From NCBI GenBank assembly GCA_963781025.1, contig CAWADU010000003.1, positions 682,001 through 746,000 on the forward strand: a stretch of 64,000 nucleotides of DNA, written 5' to 3'. The position numbers and the translations under genes are program-made. The DNA comes from Tardibacter sp963781025 (lineage in GTDB: Bacteria > Pseudomonadota > Alphaproteobacteria > Sphingomonadales > Sphingomonadaceae). The notes under the pieces are model-generated. The model searched no databases. It was given only the letters and a program-made list of their open reading frames with translations, and was not told the origin of the DNA. This document shows positions 19,371-29,347 of this stretch, in pieces; the first letter of the stretch is position 1, and every line of letters begins with the position of its first letter.

Positions 19371-21174
19371 TGGCAAAGGGCCTCGCGGAGTCAATACGGA
19401 TCGCGGTCCGGCCGGGAAGGCCAGGAAAGCGCGGCCACATGCCTTGTGCAAGCGCATCGAGGCTGGATGAGGAGGCACCTTCGCCTTGTTGATACATCCA
19501 GTAATTCCTCAATACCACCTCTACATAGTGGCGCGTTTCCTCGAAGGGGATCGATTCGATAAATAACAGCGGGTCGCTATTGTCGCGAAGCTGCTCGTTC
19601 CATCTCTTCACGGAGCCCGGCCCCGCGTTGTAGGCGGCGATTACCTTGGGCAGCAGCCCGCCCGTCCACGGGGAATCGCGCAGTTCCTCCAGATAGGTCT
19701 GCCCGCATTCGATGTTGAACGCGGGGTCGGTCAGCCGGTCATCGGCCGCCGGAAGCGCCATCGAGGCGGCGACCTGCCTCGCCGTGCCGGGCATCAACTG
19801 CATGATGCCGCGCGCGCCCGTGCGGGATTTTGCGTCGGTGACGAAGCGGCTTTCCTGAAGCGCGTGGGCGTAGACCAGCGATCTGTCCACACGCCACCCG
19901 CGCGAAGGCACCCATTCGGGCGCTGGATAGCGGGTCGCGACCGGAGGGACGACGCCGGGCGGCGCGTTGTGCGACAGCCAGTATTGCGTTGCCGGAAGGT
20001 TGAGTTTTGCCGCGAGATAGGTGAGCGCGACGTGATTTCGGGCCAGACCGGTCATCGCCAGATAGCGGAGCTCGCGGTCCGCCAATCCGAGTTCGCCGAT
20101 TTCAGCCAGCGCCGCCGCCCGTCTTGCGCCGGGCAGGTCGTCGACATGCCGCCAGTCGGCGAGGAGGAAGTCGGGCCTGCGGGGCGGCGGCGGGGGGTCT
20201 ATGCCCAACATCCGGCGGGCCAGCAGGCCGTAAAAGGAGTTGTCGTAGCGGGCGGCGGAACGCAGTCGCGCGGACACCCGCTGCGGCCACCCGCAGGCAG
20301 TTTCGGCCCGCGCGGTCCAGAATTGGCCCGCCGCTGCCAGGTCGTCGCTATGGGCCGCCGACGCCACGTGCGCGAAATGGCTTGCCGCCCGGCTGCAATC
20401 GCCGCTGCGGAATGACGCCAGTCCGGCGACCCAGCTTCCCATTGCTGCCCATTCGCCCGAGCCGCCTGCCGCTTGCGTCGCGAGTGAAAGCGCCCGGCCG
20501 TCGTCACCGGCGAGATAATAGGTCCACGCGATCCGTTGTTGCCATTCGGTGCGGATATCGCTGGAGAGCGAAGCGCCTTGCAAGATCGCCTCTGCTTCAT
20601 CCGGTTTGTCGGCGGCAAGAAGGGGCCGAACTTCCGCGATGAAAGCCGACGCCTCGGTATCTGCCCGATTGGGGCGGGGCTTTTCGCGCGAAGCGGTATT
20701 GACGGGAAGCAAACCCAAAACCTGCGGAGGGGCGGGGACGTCGGCGAGCCCCATTTCGTGCGCGATCGCCGCAAGCCGTTCCGCCTGCGGGAAATCGCTG
20801 TTGGCGGTCAGCCATGCGGATAGTGCTTCGGCCGAGGGTTTTGGCCCGCCCGAGGCCAGCCATAGTTCAGCACGTGCGGTTGCGGTCAACAGTCCCGCCG
20901 ACGGCATTGTGTCGAGCACCGACGCCGCCTCGGCGAAACGGCCATCGCGAATGGCGGTGAATATACTTCGATACGCCGCCCGATTAGCCGCGGGCATCAC
21001 CCGGGGCATGGCGCTATCCACACGAATGCGCCCGTCGACCACAATCGGAGAGGCGGCCGCGCCAAGGATCGTCACCGGCGCCGTTGCTGTTGTGATCGCG
21101 CCGGGTGCGGCGCTCCCGGCGAGTGCCGGTGAAGACATCGCGGCCAACGCAAGGGTCAGGGAGACGCGGATCAT
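19360..21174 (-). CDS. slt: soluble lytic murein transglycosylase
   Basis: A periplasmic enzyme that cleaves peptidoglycan to 1,6-anhydromuropeptides. Its 604 residues start with a signal peptide ending near ALAGSA. A long alpha-helical, TPR-like U-domain follows, and the Slt catalytic domain occupies about 430-580, with the glutamate in ALQESRF, GIMQLMPGTA and AYNAGPGSVKRW. The ATG overlaps the stop of the upstream UDG-like gene (ATGA), and the 3' end overlaps moaB. Confidence 0.93.
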   Translation of the reverse strand: MIRVSLTLALAAMSSPALAGSAAPGAITTATAPVTILGAAASPIVVDGRIRVDSAMPRVMPAANRAAYRSIFTAIRDGRFAEAASVLDTMPSAGLLTATARAELWLASGGPKPSAEALSAWLTANSDFPQAERLAAIAHEMGLADVPAPPQVLGLLPVNTASREKPRPNRADTEASAFIAEVRPLLAADKPDEAEAILQGASLSSDIRTEWQQRIAWTYYLAGDDGRALSLATQAAGGSGEWAAMGSWVAGLASFRSGDCSRAASHFAHVASAAHSDDLAAAGQFWTARAETACGWPQRVSARLRSAARYDNSFYGLLARRMLGIDPPPPPRRPDFLLADWRHVDDLPGARRAAALAEIGELGLADRELRYLAMTGLARNHVALTYLAAKLNLPATQYWLSHNAPPGVVPPVATRYPAPEWVPSRGWRVDRSLVYAHALQESRFVTDAKSRTGARGIMQLMPGTARQVAASMALPAADDRLTDPAFNIECGQTYLEELRDSPWTGGLLPKVIAAYNAGPGSVKRWNEQLRDNSDPLLFIESIPFEETRHYVEVVLRNYWMYQQGEGASSSSLDALAQGMWPRFPGLPGRTAIRIDSARPFASAD

Positions 21175-21842
21175 TGCCGTGCTGAACGGCTGTGCGCGAA
21201 GGCTGCGAACAGCCGGAGATCCGCCCAGGCCAGTGCTTTCATGCGGGGTTGCTGCATCAGGAAGACGGGCGCGAAGGTGGCGAATGCCGTGACTTCCCTG
21301 CCTCCCAGGTCAATCCTGTGAGCCTCACCGCGTACTTGCGCGGCAGGTTTGCCGAGCAGCGCCTTGGACGGGCCGTCGCCCATCAGCAGCAGCACTTCGG
21401 CAGGGTGCGCGGCGGCCTGTTCGCGCATCGCCTGTCCGGTCGAACCGACGGCAAAGCCTAGGCGAATCACTTCGTCCAGTTTCAGGCCGATGGCGGCGAT
21501 CATGCGTTCCAGCAGCTTCCCGTCGACTGTTGGCAAAATTTGCCTGGCGCCGGCCCTGGGATCGGCGTCCAGCAACAGCCCGATATGTGAATTTGATGCG
21601 CCTTCGACAACGGGCAGTAAAGCATCCCGATCCGTTGCATCTCCTGAAGAAATACCTGAAAAATCACCATTTTCTACTGTATCGGGCTGCGGTTGTTGTT
21701 GCGCGACGGGCGCGGCGGCCTGCTCGGTGTCGAGCCATGCGCGCGGCTCATCGGACACGACCGTGTCGATCCCGTTTTCGGTCAGCCAGATCAGCGCATT
21801 CAACGCTTCCGGCCGCGACCAGCTTGCAACCCCTGTCTTCAT
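21171..21842 (-). CDS. uracil-DNA glycosylase superfamily protein, degenerate active site
   Basis: A 223-residue protein whose C-terminal half follows the family 4 UDG layout (LLLMGDGPSKALLGKP, then FATFAPVFLMQQPRMKALAWADL). The first catalytic motif, usually GEAPG followed by a Q/E-rich stretch, is not found. The equivalent place reads HIGLLLDADPRAGAR. The HPS motif is replaced by FAP, and no cluster cysteines are visible. It is therefore probably not an active glycosylase of the usual type. The N-terminal 70 residues look disordered. The ATG at 21842 is preferred over an upstream TTG. It is the first gene of the minus-strand run with slt, moaB and the radical SAM gene. Confidence 0.75.
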   Translation of the reverse strand: MKTGVASWSRPEALNALIWLTENGIDTVVSDEPRAWLDTEQAAAPVAQQQPQPDTVENGDFSGISSGDATDRDALLPVVEGASNSHIGLLLDADPRAGARQILPTVDGKLLERMIAAIGLKLDEVIRLGFAVGSTGQAMREQAAAHPAEVLLLMGDGPSKALLGKPAAQVRGEAHRIDLGGREVTAFATFAPVFLMQQPRMKALAWADLRLFAAFAHSRSARQ

Positions 21843-21953
21843 GATTAAGGACGATCCCCTAAGTGCACTTATGGTCAACTAACGAATCCCGTCGTATGTG
21901 CCAGACCGGTTGGAAGTTGCGACAACCGGTGCGGCGCTGTCCCGGAGGTAAGA

Positions 21954-23606
21954 GTGTCTGAACGCAAATCAATGCCATATGACGTCGTCATCGTCGGCGG
22001 TGGGCCTGCCGGGCTTGCCGCGGCGATCCGGCTGAAGCAGTTGGCGAATGAGGCTGGCAACGAATTGTCGGTCTGCGTTCTTGAAAAAGGCTCGGAAATC
22101 GGGGCGCATATCCTGTCCGGTGCGGTTGTCGATCCGAAGGCGCTGGACGAGCTGATTCCCGATTGGCGCGATCTGGACAGTCCCATGACCGTTCCGGTGA
22201 CGGAAAACCACCACTGGCTGCTGACGGCGAAGCGCAAATGGGCGATGCCGCACATCACCCTGCCGCCGTTCATGAACAACAAGGGCTGCTACACGGTCTC
22301 GCTTGGCAACCTCTGCCGCTGGCTGGCCAGCCAGGCGGAGGCTTTGGGTGTAGAGATTTTTCCGGGATTTGCCGCGGCCGAGGTGCTGTTCAACGAGGAC
22401 GGATCGGTCAAGGGCGTGGCGACCGGCGATATGGGGATCGCCCGCGACGGCAGTCAAAAGCCCGATTATCAGCCGGGCATGGAGCTTCATGGCAAATATA
22501 CGCTGTTTGCCGAAGGCGCACGCGGTCATCTGACGAAAGAACTGAAGCGCATCTTCTATCTCGAAGCGAATTGTGCCCCGCAAGTCTATGGAATCGGGTT
22601 GAAAGAGCTTTGGGACATCGATCCGGCCAGGCATGCGCCGGGTCGTGTCATCCATACCCAGGGCTGGCCCCTCAATGACGCGTGGGGAGGAGGCTTCCTT
22701 TATCATCAGGCGAACGGGCAGGTCGCGCTCGGTTTCGTCGTCGCGCTCGATTACAAGAATCCCTATCTTTCCCCATTCGAGGAATTCCAGCGGTGGAAGA
22801 CGCACCCCGCGATCCGCGAGGTTCTGGAAGGGGGCAAGCGCGTATCCTATGGCGCGCGGGCGATCAACGAAGGCGGCTGGCAGTCGGTGCCGAAGCTGGT
22901 TTTCCCCGGCGGTGCGCTGATCGGTTGCTCGGCCGGATTTGTGAACGTCCCACGCATCAAGGGCAGCCACACGGCGATGAAGTCGGGCATGCTCGCGGCG
23001 GAAGCGGCTTATGCGGCTATCGCGGGCGGCATTGAAGGGGGCGATGAACTGTCCGCCTATCCCGAAGCGCTCAACAAGAGCTGGGTCGCCAAGGAACTGA
23101 AGATGGTCCGCAACGCCGAGCCGGCGGTCGCCAAATTCGGCGGAAATCTGGGCACGCTTTATTCGGGATTCGACCTGTGGCTGCACCAGATCGGCCTTGG
23201 CGTGCCCTGGACCTTCGGCCATGAGCCGGACCACAAGCGGTTGTCGCGAAAGGATCACGCCCGCCGGATCGAATATCCCAAGCCGGACGGGAAAATCAGC
23301 TTCGATCGACTGTCCTCGGTGTTCCTGTCGAACACCAATCATGAAGAAGACCAGCCGATCCATTTGACCTTGAAGGATGCGTCGGTTCCGATCGAGGTCA
23401 ACCTCGCGCTTTATGATGCGCCGGAGCAGAGATATTGCCCGGCCGGGGTTTACGAGATCGTCGGAACAGAGGAAGGTGATCCCCGTTTGCAAATCAATGC
23501 GCAGAATTGTGTCCACTGCAAGACGTGCGACATCAAGGATCCGACGCAGAATATCAATTGGGTGGTGCCAGAAGGTGGCGGTGGGCCGAACTATCCGAAT
23601 ATGTAG
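21954..23606 (+). CDS. electron transfer flavoprotein-ubiquinone oxidoreductase
   Basis: An inner-membrane-associated enzyme that passes electrons from ETF to ubiquinone, linking fatty-acid and amino-acid oxidation to respiration. Its 550 residues are complete. The FAD-binding GGGPAGLAAAIRL lies near 15, and the 4Fe-4S cysteines are in RYCPAG and CVHCKTCDIKDPTQNI at the C-terminus. The GTG start has GGAGG five bases upstream. The last 26 bases overlap the next gene. Confidence 0.96.
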   Translation: MSERKSMPYDVVIVGGGPAGLAAAIRLKQLANEAGNELSVCVLEKGSEIGAHILSGAVVDPKALDELIPDWRDLDSPMTVPVTENHHWLLTAKRKWAMPHITLPPFMNNKGCYTVSLGNLCRWLASQAEALGVEIFPGFAAAEVLFNEDGSVKGVATGDMGIARDGSQKPDYQPGMELHGKYTLFAEGARGHLTKELKRIFYLEANCAPQVYGIGLKELWDIDPARHAPGRVIHTQGWPLNDAWGGGFLYHQANGQVALGFVVALDYKNPYLSPFEEFQRWKTHPAIREVLEGGKRVSYGARAINEGGWQSVPKLVFPGGALIGCSAGFVNVPRIKGSHTAMKSGMLAAEAAYAAIAGGIEGGDELSAYPEALNKSWVAKELKMVRNAEPAVAKFGGNLGTLYSGFDLWLHQIGLGVPWTFGHEPDHKRLSRKDHARRIEYPKPDGKISFDRLSSVFLSNTNHEEDQPIHLTLKDASVPIEVNLALYDAPEQRYCPAGVYEIVGTEEGDPRLQINAQNCVHCKTCDIKDPTQNINWVVPEGGGGPNYPNM

Positions 23607-25266
23607 CGTTTTAGGACTGGTCCTGGCGGTGATGCCGGTTAATACCGCCGCCGCCGCACGCGAGAATATCGCATCGTGGCGTGCCTATGTGCGCGGCAGG
23701 GCGGCGATAAGCAAGGATCAGCTCGGCGAAGCGGCGAACCAGTTTCAGATCGCGCTGAAGGCGGCGGCGAACGATCGCACGCTGCAACAGCGGACTTTCG
23801 GACTCGCGCTATTGTCGGGGAATGAGAGGCTTGCGCGCGAGCTGGCCCAACAATTGTCCCTGGCGGGAGAGCATGGCTTCGATACGCGGCTGATGCTGCT
23901 TGGCACGGCCATCCAGAAGCGGAACTGGGCGGAAGCGAAAGCCATTCGGAATGGCATGTCCGACGAAGATCAGCTGCTTTTCGCGCTACCCATCATCGAT
24001 GCCTGGCTGGCGCTGGGAAAAGGCGATGATCCTCTGGCCGCCATAGGAACCACCGGTCGCAACGTGCTCGCCAACAGTTATGCCTCCGAACACCGGGCCT
24101 TCCTGCTCGGAACGCTCGGCAGGACCGAAGAGGCGCTGACCGAATATCAGCCGCTGATCAGCGGCAACAGCGGCCGGGCCATTCGCATGCGTCTGGCAGC
24201 GGCGGCCATGCTCCAGCACGCCGGGCGCAAGGCGGATGCGCTCGCTATTCTGGCCGGCGATGCCGCTGCCCTTAAAAAAGGAAGGGAACTGGTCGCCGGT
24301 GGAAAGCGGCTGCAGACGGGTGTCGCAACGCCGGCTGAAGGCGTGGCGGAACTGTTTGCACGGCTTGCCGCCGACGTCAGCAGGGATCGTGTTTCCCAGA
24401 TTGGGCTGATGATCGGGCGGATGGCGACATTTCTTGCCCCGGAAAATGCGGAAGGCTGGCTGGTGACCGCCGACATGCTTGCCAATGACGGCAAGTTGGA
24501 GGCCGCGCTCGATGCGCTTACGCATATCGCGCCGGATGATCCTTTCGCCGAGCAGACATCGTCCTTGCGCATCGCGCTCCTTCAGCAGCTGAATTGCCAT
24601 GCCGAAGCGCTTGCTATCGCACAGGCCGCCGCCAGTCGTGCCGACGCCGATGTCTCCGACTGGACCCAGCTGGGGGACGCGCTTATCGCCGCCGACAACC
24701 GGCCTCAAGCGGCGATGGCGTACGGCAAGGCTATCGCGCTTGCTCCGCCCGCCGAACAGCTGTGGCAGTTATATCTGTTGCGTGGCGGGGTGTACGAGCG
24801 GATGGGCGACTGGAAACAGGCCGAACCCGATCTCCGGCGCGCTGTGGCGCTGGCGCCCGATGAGGCGGTCACGTTAAACTATCTTGGCTATGCGCTGCTC
24901 GACCGAGATCTCAATCTGGATGAAGCGCAGCGACTGATTGAAAAGGCCAATTCGCTTCGCCCGCAGGATGGCGCGATCACGGACTCGCTCGCCTGGGTCC
25001 ACTTCCGTCGCGGCAATTACCAAAGCGCGGTCGAACTGCTTGAAAAGGCGGTTCAGCTTCAACCCGCAGAGCCTACCATCAACGAACATCTCGGCGATGC
25101 CTATTGGCAGGTTGGCCGTAAGCTTGAGGCGCGTTTCAGCTGGCGTGCGGCCATGGTAGGCGCTGACGATGCGGGGGTCTCCGCTCGTTTGCGGCACAAG
25201 ATCGATTTCGGCCTCGAAAACACCGGCCCCGAAAGCACTGGCCACGCAAAACGTGATGCTGACTGA
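23581..25266 (+). CDS. exported TPR-repeat protein
   Basis: About 561 residues. The frame has no ATG before 23632. A GTG at 23581, preceded by AGAAGG, gives a good signal peptide (VGRTIRICSVLGLVLAVMP, then NTAAAA). Such a start lies within the 3' end of the ETF-QO gene; GTG 23575 and ATG 23632 are alternatives. Tetratricopeptide repeats fill the protein and are clearest in the last 170 residues (LGYALLDRDLNLDEAQRLIE, SLAWVHFRRGNYQSAVELLE). It is probably a periplasmic or envelope scaffold. The partner is unknown; the gene is held in a tight group between ETF-QO and ispE. Confidence 0.82.
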   Translation: MGRTIRICSVLGLVLAVMPVNTAAAARENIASWRAYVRGRAAISKDQLGEAANQFQIALKAAANDRTLQQRTFGLALLSGNERLARELAQQLSLAGEHGFDTRLMLLGTAIQKRNWAEAKAIRNGMSDEDQLLFALPIIDAWLALGKGDDPLAAIGTTGRNVLANSYASEHRAFLLGTLGRTEEALTEYQPLISGNSGRAIRMRLAAAAMLQHAGRKADALAILAGDAAALKKGRELVAGGKRLQTGVATPAEGVAELFARLAADVSRDRVSQIGLMIGRMATFLAPENAEGWLVTADMLANDGKLEAALDALTHIAPDDPFAEQTSSLRIALLQQLNCHAEALAIAQAAASRADADVSDWTQLGDALIAADNRPQAAMAYGKAIALAPPAEQLWQLYLLRGGVYERMGDWKQAEPDLRRAVALAPDEAVTLNYLGYALLDRDLNLDEAQRLIEKANSLRPQDGAITDSLAWVHFRRGNYQSAVELLEKAVQLQPAEPTINEHLGDAYWQVGRKLEARFSWRAAMVGADDAGVSARLRHKIDFGLENTGPESTGHAKRDAD

Positions 25267-26125
25267 GGTTGCGCCCGCCAAGCTGAACCTGGCGCTGCAC
25301 GTCCGTAAACGGAGGGCGGACGGCTATCACCAGCTTGAAACGCTTTTCGCGTTCGTCCGCGATGGTGACCTCCTCGCAGTGACAGAGGGGCATGGGCCGC
25401 ATCTGTCAATCGAAGGCCCAATGGCTGCCGGTCTTTCTTCGGGCGAGGACAATCTGGTTTTGCGGGCTGCCCAGCTTCTCGCGCAGGAGGCCGGCATCGG
25501 GGCGGACGCTCATCTTCGCCTGACCAAGAATTTGCCTGTCGCGAGCGGTCTTGGCGGCGGCTCCGCCGATGCGGCTGCCGCGCTTCGCCTTCTAAACCGG
25601 TTCTGGAAGCTCGACTGGCCGCTGGGTCGACTGGCCGCGATGGCCGAACCGCTTGGCGCGGACGTGCCTGCCTGCGTTCATTCCCGCCCCCTGTTGGGAA
25701 CCGGCAAGGGCGATCAGCTTGTTTCAGCGGTCGTACCGGATATCGCGGGTGCGCCGGTTCTACTGGTCAATCCTATGCAGTCCCTGTCAACCGGGCCGGT
25801 GTTTCAGGCGTGGGATGGCATTGATCGAGGCGGGCTGGGCGATGATTTTTCGATCGCTGGGCTCCGCCAATTGCGAAACGATCTCGAGCCGGGTGCGATC
25901 CGCCTCTGCCCCGTGATCACTGACGTTTTAGAAGAACTATCAATGTGTTCCGGCGCATTTCTTACGCGCATGTCAGGATCGGGCGCAACCTGCTTTGCGG
26001 TTTTCGATAACACGGAAGCATGCTCGGCCGCCTACGGATCCTTGTCGCACGCACGTCCCGACTGGTGGTTCCTGCCGACGGCCATTAACCGCGCTCAGAA
26101 ACCAGACTTGCTCCCCAAATTTTAA
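25256..26125 (+). CDS. ispE: 4-diphosphocytidyl-2-C-methyl-D-erythritol kinase
   Basis: The fourth step of the MEP isoprenoid pathway, phosphorylating CDP-methylerythritol. A 289-residue GHMP kinase: PAKLNLALHV at the N-terminus, the ATP loop LPVASGLGGGSADAAAALR near 98 and MSGSGATCFAVF near 240. The ATG overlaps the TPR gene stop by 11 bases. Confidence 0.95.
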   Translation: MLTEVAPAKLNLALHVRKRRADGYHQLETLFAFVRDGDLLAVTEGHGPHLSIEGPMAAGLSSGEDNLVLRAAQLLAQEAGIGADAHLRLTKNLPVASGLGGGSADAAAALRLLNRFWKLDWPLGRLAAMAEPLGADVPACVHSRPLLGTGKGDQLVSAVVPDIAGAPVLLVNPMQSLSTGPVFQAWDGIDRGGLGDDFSIAGLRQLRNDLEPGAIRLCPVITDVLEELSMCSGAFLTRMSGSGATCFAVFDNTEACSAAYGSLSHARPDWWFLPTAINRAQKPDLLPKF

Positions 26126-26398
26126 TCTTATTTTGCCAATATTCAGGTCCAGACGGATCCCGGCCGTGGCATGACAGCCGCATTCGTCAATGGCTTCGCC
26201 TGTGCCTGATAAGGCATCGGCAGCTTTCACCTGCGGCGGCGGATGCTTGGCATCCCCGCCGCGATTTCCGTTGAACCACGTACGCCATTGCGGCGGCTAT
26301 GTCCCCCAACCAGGCGCGGGCTCGGTCATCGCCTTGCAAGCGGCAATGCTTCATGACATTCCGAAAACACGCGCTCAATCCCGGACTGATATCGTCAA

Positions 26399-27130
26399 AT
26401 GATTACGGAAACGCATGAACTGATCCCGGGTGAGCCCAATTCCGGCATTCTTTTCATTGCCGATCATGCATCCCGGCAGGTCCCCGACGGCATCGATCTC
26501 GGCATCTGTCCGACGGTGCTTGGCCGGCACGTGGCGATAGACATCGGTGTCGATCCTCTGGTCCGCGCGCTGGCCCGCTCGCTTCGCGCGCCGGGCATCG
26601 TTGCCCGCGTGTCACGTCTCGTTATCGACTTCAATCGGGAGGAGGAGGCGCATGGCGTCATTCCTCACGCGAGTGACGGCATCGACATACCGGGCAACAG
26701 GGCGCTCGACCCGCATCAGCGCGAGAAACGCATAGACCGGTATCATCGGACCTATCACACGGCAATTTCACGGATCATCGCGGAATTACGGCCCCGGCTG
26801 ATCGTTTCGGTCCATAGTTTCACGCCGCAGCTCGAATCCCGGCGGGAAGAGGAACGGCCCTGGCAGATTGGCATTCTTTATAACGGCGACGATCGCGCCG
26901 CCCGGATCGCCATTCCCCTGCTGCTGGAGCAAGGCTGGAATGTGGGGGACAACCAGCCCTATTCCGGCAAAATTCTCAACTACACAATGAACCGCCACGC
27001 GGAAGAAAACTGCATTCCCTATCTGGGGCTCGAAATCCGCCAGGATCAGATTTCCTGCGACGGCGGCGTCCAAAGCTGGGCCTCGCATCTCGCGCCCGTG
27101 ATCGCGGCCGTCAGGAACGCTCTGGTCTAA
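26399..27130 (+). CDS. N-formylglutamate amidohydrolase family protein
   Basis: A 243-residue member of the N-formylglutamate deformylase (HutG-like) family, a zinc hydrolase. Motifs are ADHASRQVP near the N-terminus, DFNREEE in the first third and VSVHSFTP in the centre. No hut genes are nearby, so a role in histidine breakdown is not supported by context, and it may act on another N-acyl amino acid. The 273 bases between ispE and this gene hold no gene I can support. Confidence 0.85.
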   Translation: MITETHELIPGEPNSGILFIADHASRQVPDGIDLGICPTVLGRHVAIDIGVDPLVRALARSLRAPGIVARVSRLVIDFNREEEAHGVIPHASDGIDIPGNRALDPHQREKRIDRYHRTYHTAISRIIAELRPRLIVSVHSFTPQLESRREEERPWQIGILYNGDDRAARIAIPLLLEQGWNVGDNQPYSGKILNYTMNRHAEENCIPYLGLEIRQDQISCDGGVQSWASHLAPVIAAVRNALV

Positions 27131-27201
27131 GCTTATGCCTTGACCCGTCGCCCCCGACAGGGCCAAGAGCGGCGGCAAAGAATGCAAGGCAGGATATTGC
27201 A

Positions 27202-28927
27202 ATGACCACGCACCGCTTCGACAAATCGAAACTTCCCAGCCGTCATGTGTCGGTCGGGCCGGAGCGCGCGCCTCATCGCAGCTATTACTATGCGATGGGC
27301 CTCAGCGAAGAGGAAATCGGCCGCCCGTTCGTTGCGGTTGCGTCTGCGGGCAACGACAGCGCGCCCTGCAACACCACGCTCGATGCTCAAGCAAATATCT
27401 GCCGCGACGGCGTGAATGAGGCCGGCGGCATGCCGCGCCGGTTCAACACCATCACCGTTACCGACGGCATCGCCATGGGCCATCAGGGCATGAAATCCTC
27501 GCTGGTCAGCCGCGAGGTGATCGCCGAACTCGGTCGAGCTGTCGGTGCGCGGCCACTGCTATGACGCGCTGGTCGGCTTTGCCGGCTGTGACAAGTCGTT
27601 GCCCGGCATGATGATGGCGATGCTTCGCCTCAATATTCCGTCGATCTTCGTCTACGGCGGCTCGATCCTGCCCGGCCATTTCCATGGCAAGGACGTAACC
27701 GTCGTCGATGTTTTCGAGGTCGTCGGCAAATACGCGGCCGGGGCATGCCCGCTACAGGAATTGATCGATCTGGAGAAAGTCGCCTGCCCGGGCCATGGCG
27801 CGTGCGGCGGACAGTTCACGGCAAACACGATGGCATGCGTCGGGGAAGCGATCGGCCTGTCGCTGCCGAACTCCAACATGGCGCCAGCGCCTTATGCAAG
27901 CCGTGCCGACATCGCACGCGCCGCCGGCCGTCAGGTGATGGAACTGCTTGCCCGCAATATCCGTCCGCGCGACATCTGCACCCGCGAGGCGTTCGAAAAC
28001 GCGGCGCGTGTCGTCGCCGCCACCGGCGGCTCGACGAACGGCGCACTGCATCTGCCTGCCATGGCCAATGAAGCCGGACTTGATTTCAGCCTGTTCGATG
28101 TCGCCGAAATCTTCAAATCGACACCGTACATTGCGGATTTGAAGCCAGGCGGTAAATATGTCGCGAAGGACATGCATGAAGCGGGCGGCATCTACATGCT
28201 GATGAAAACGCTGCTTGCCGAAGGCTTCCTTCACGGCGACTGCATGACCGTTACGGGCAAGACGCTGGGTGAAAATCTGGACGAGATCACCTGGAACCCC
28301 GATCAAAAGGTAATCTACGACGCCAGGACGCCCATCACGCCGACGGGCGGCGTCGTCGGCCTCAAAGGCACGCTCGCGCCCGAGGGAGCAATCGTAAAGG
28401 TTGCGGGCATGCATCGCCTGCAGTTCGAAGGCCCTGCGCGCGTGTTCGACTGCGAGGAAGACGCCTTCGCGGCCGTTGAGGCGCGCGACATAGCGGAAGG
28501 TTCGGTCATCATCATCCGTTACGAGGGGCCAAAGGGCGGTCCCGGCATGCGCGAGATGCTGTCGACCACCGCCGCGCTTTATGGGCAGGGCATGGGCGAG
28601 AAGGTCGCGCTTATCACCGACGGCCGTTTTTCCGGCGGGACGCGCGGCTTCTGCATCGGCCATGTCGGGCCGGAAGCAGCCGACGGCGGGCCAATCGCGC
28701 TGGTCGAGAACGGCGATATCATCTCGATCGATGCCGAGGCAGGAACCATCGACCTGAAGATGGATGACGCAGTCATTGCCGAGCGGCGCAAGGCGTGGAA
28801 ACCGCGCGACAATGACTATCAGTCAGGCGCGCTGTGGCGTTATGCGCAAAATGTCGGCCCCGCATGGAAGGGCGCTGTCACCCACCCGGGCGCAACCGCC
28901 GAAACTCATGTTTTTGCCGATATCTGA
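27202..28927 (+). pseudogene. ilvD: dihydroxy-acid dehydratase, single-base frameshift
   Basis: Dehydrates dihydroxy acids in valine and isoleucine synthesis, using an Fe-S cluster. The first 108 codons, including GNDSAPCNTTLDAQ, are in one frame. From SVELSVRGHCYDALVGFAGC onward the gene continues one base later. The change lies at the AA of 27527-27528; dropping one A yields ADSVELSV and a full 574-residue enzyme. Cluster and active-site motifs are intact (GHGACGGQFTANTMA, FSGGTRGFCIGHVGPEA). As given, the pieces are 27202-27564 and 27545-28927. A free-living auxotroph or a consensus error are both possible; the perfect preservation of the rest argues for an error. Confidence 0.93.
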
Positions 28928-28992
28928 TTAGTGGGAATGCGTGCGGGAAAGGTCGATCAGCTTCGGCCTTGCCCGGATAGGTGGCGCGGAAT

Positions 28993-29307
28993 TTAGGGAC
29001 GCGGCGCGCTGTCGTCCAGATTGTTGTTCGCCACCTTGGCAGGGCGGTCAGAATAGGACAGGTCCTCGAAATAGATGACGCTGTTGCTGGCTGATGCTCC
29101 CGTTTTTGGGCCGGAAATGGCCGGCGCGGGTGGCGGCAATGCGTATTCAATGGCCTTTCCATCGATCACCGGTCGCCCCAGCCCATCGCGTGGCACGGCG
29201 CCCGGCGCCAGCCCTCCCCGGGTGCCGGTATAATAGGGGGAGGGCGAGCAGGCCGCGATGGCGAATCCCGCGCAAAGAACGATCGCGCTTGACAATGATG
29301 GCTTCAT
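28993..29307 (-). CDS. small proline-rich lipoprotein
   Basis: A 104-residue protein with a lipoprotein signal (LCAGFAIAAC); the cysteine near residue 20 is the lipidation site. The mature part is rich in proline, glycine and serine (YALPPPAPAISGPKTG) and looks unstructured. The function is unknown. It converges with ilvD and its 5' end lies 40 bases from the divergent nnrDE. A longer frame to 29349 is open but lacks a signal-peptide-like start. Confidence 0.65.
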   Translation of the reverse strand: MKPSLSSAIVLCAGFAIAACSPSPYYTGTRGGLAPGAVPRDGLGRPVIDGKAIEYALPPPAPAISGPKTGASASNSVIYFEDLSYSDRPAKVANNNLDDSAPRP

Positions 29308-29347
29308 GACCGGCATGTTGATACATGCTGCGACGATGAAGACAAGC

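Noticed and set aside
26126..26398. Possible small gene (26190-26402) or tRNA between ispE and the N-formylglutamate amidohydrolase
   Set aside because: No family features, no ribosome-binding site, no cloverleaf, and the frame overlaps the next start codon.
28935..28975. Imperfect hairpin (GGGAAAGG with CCTTGCCC) after ilvD as a terminator
   Set aside because: One mismatch, a large loop and no T run; too weak to list.
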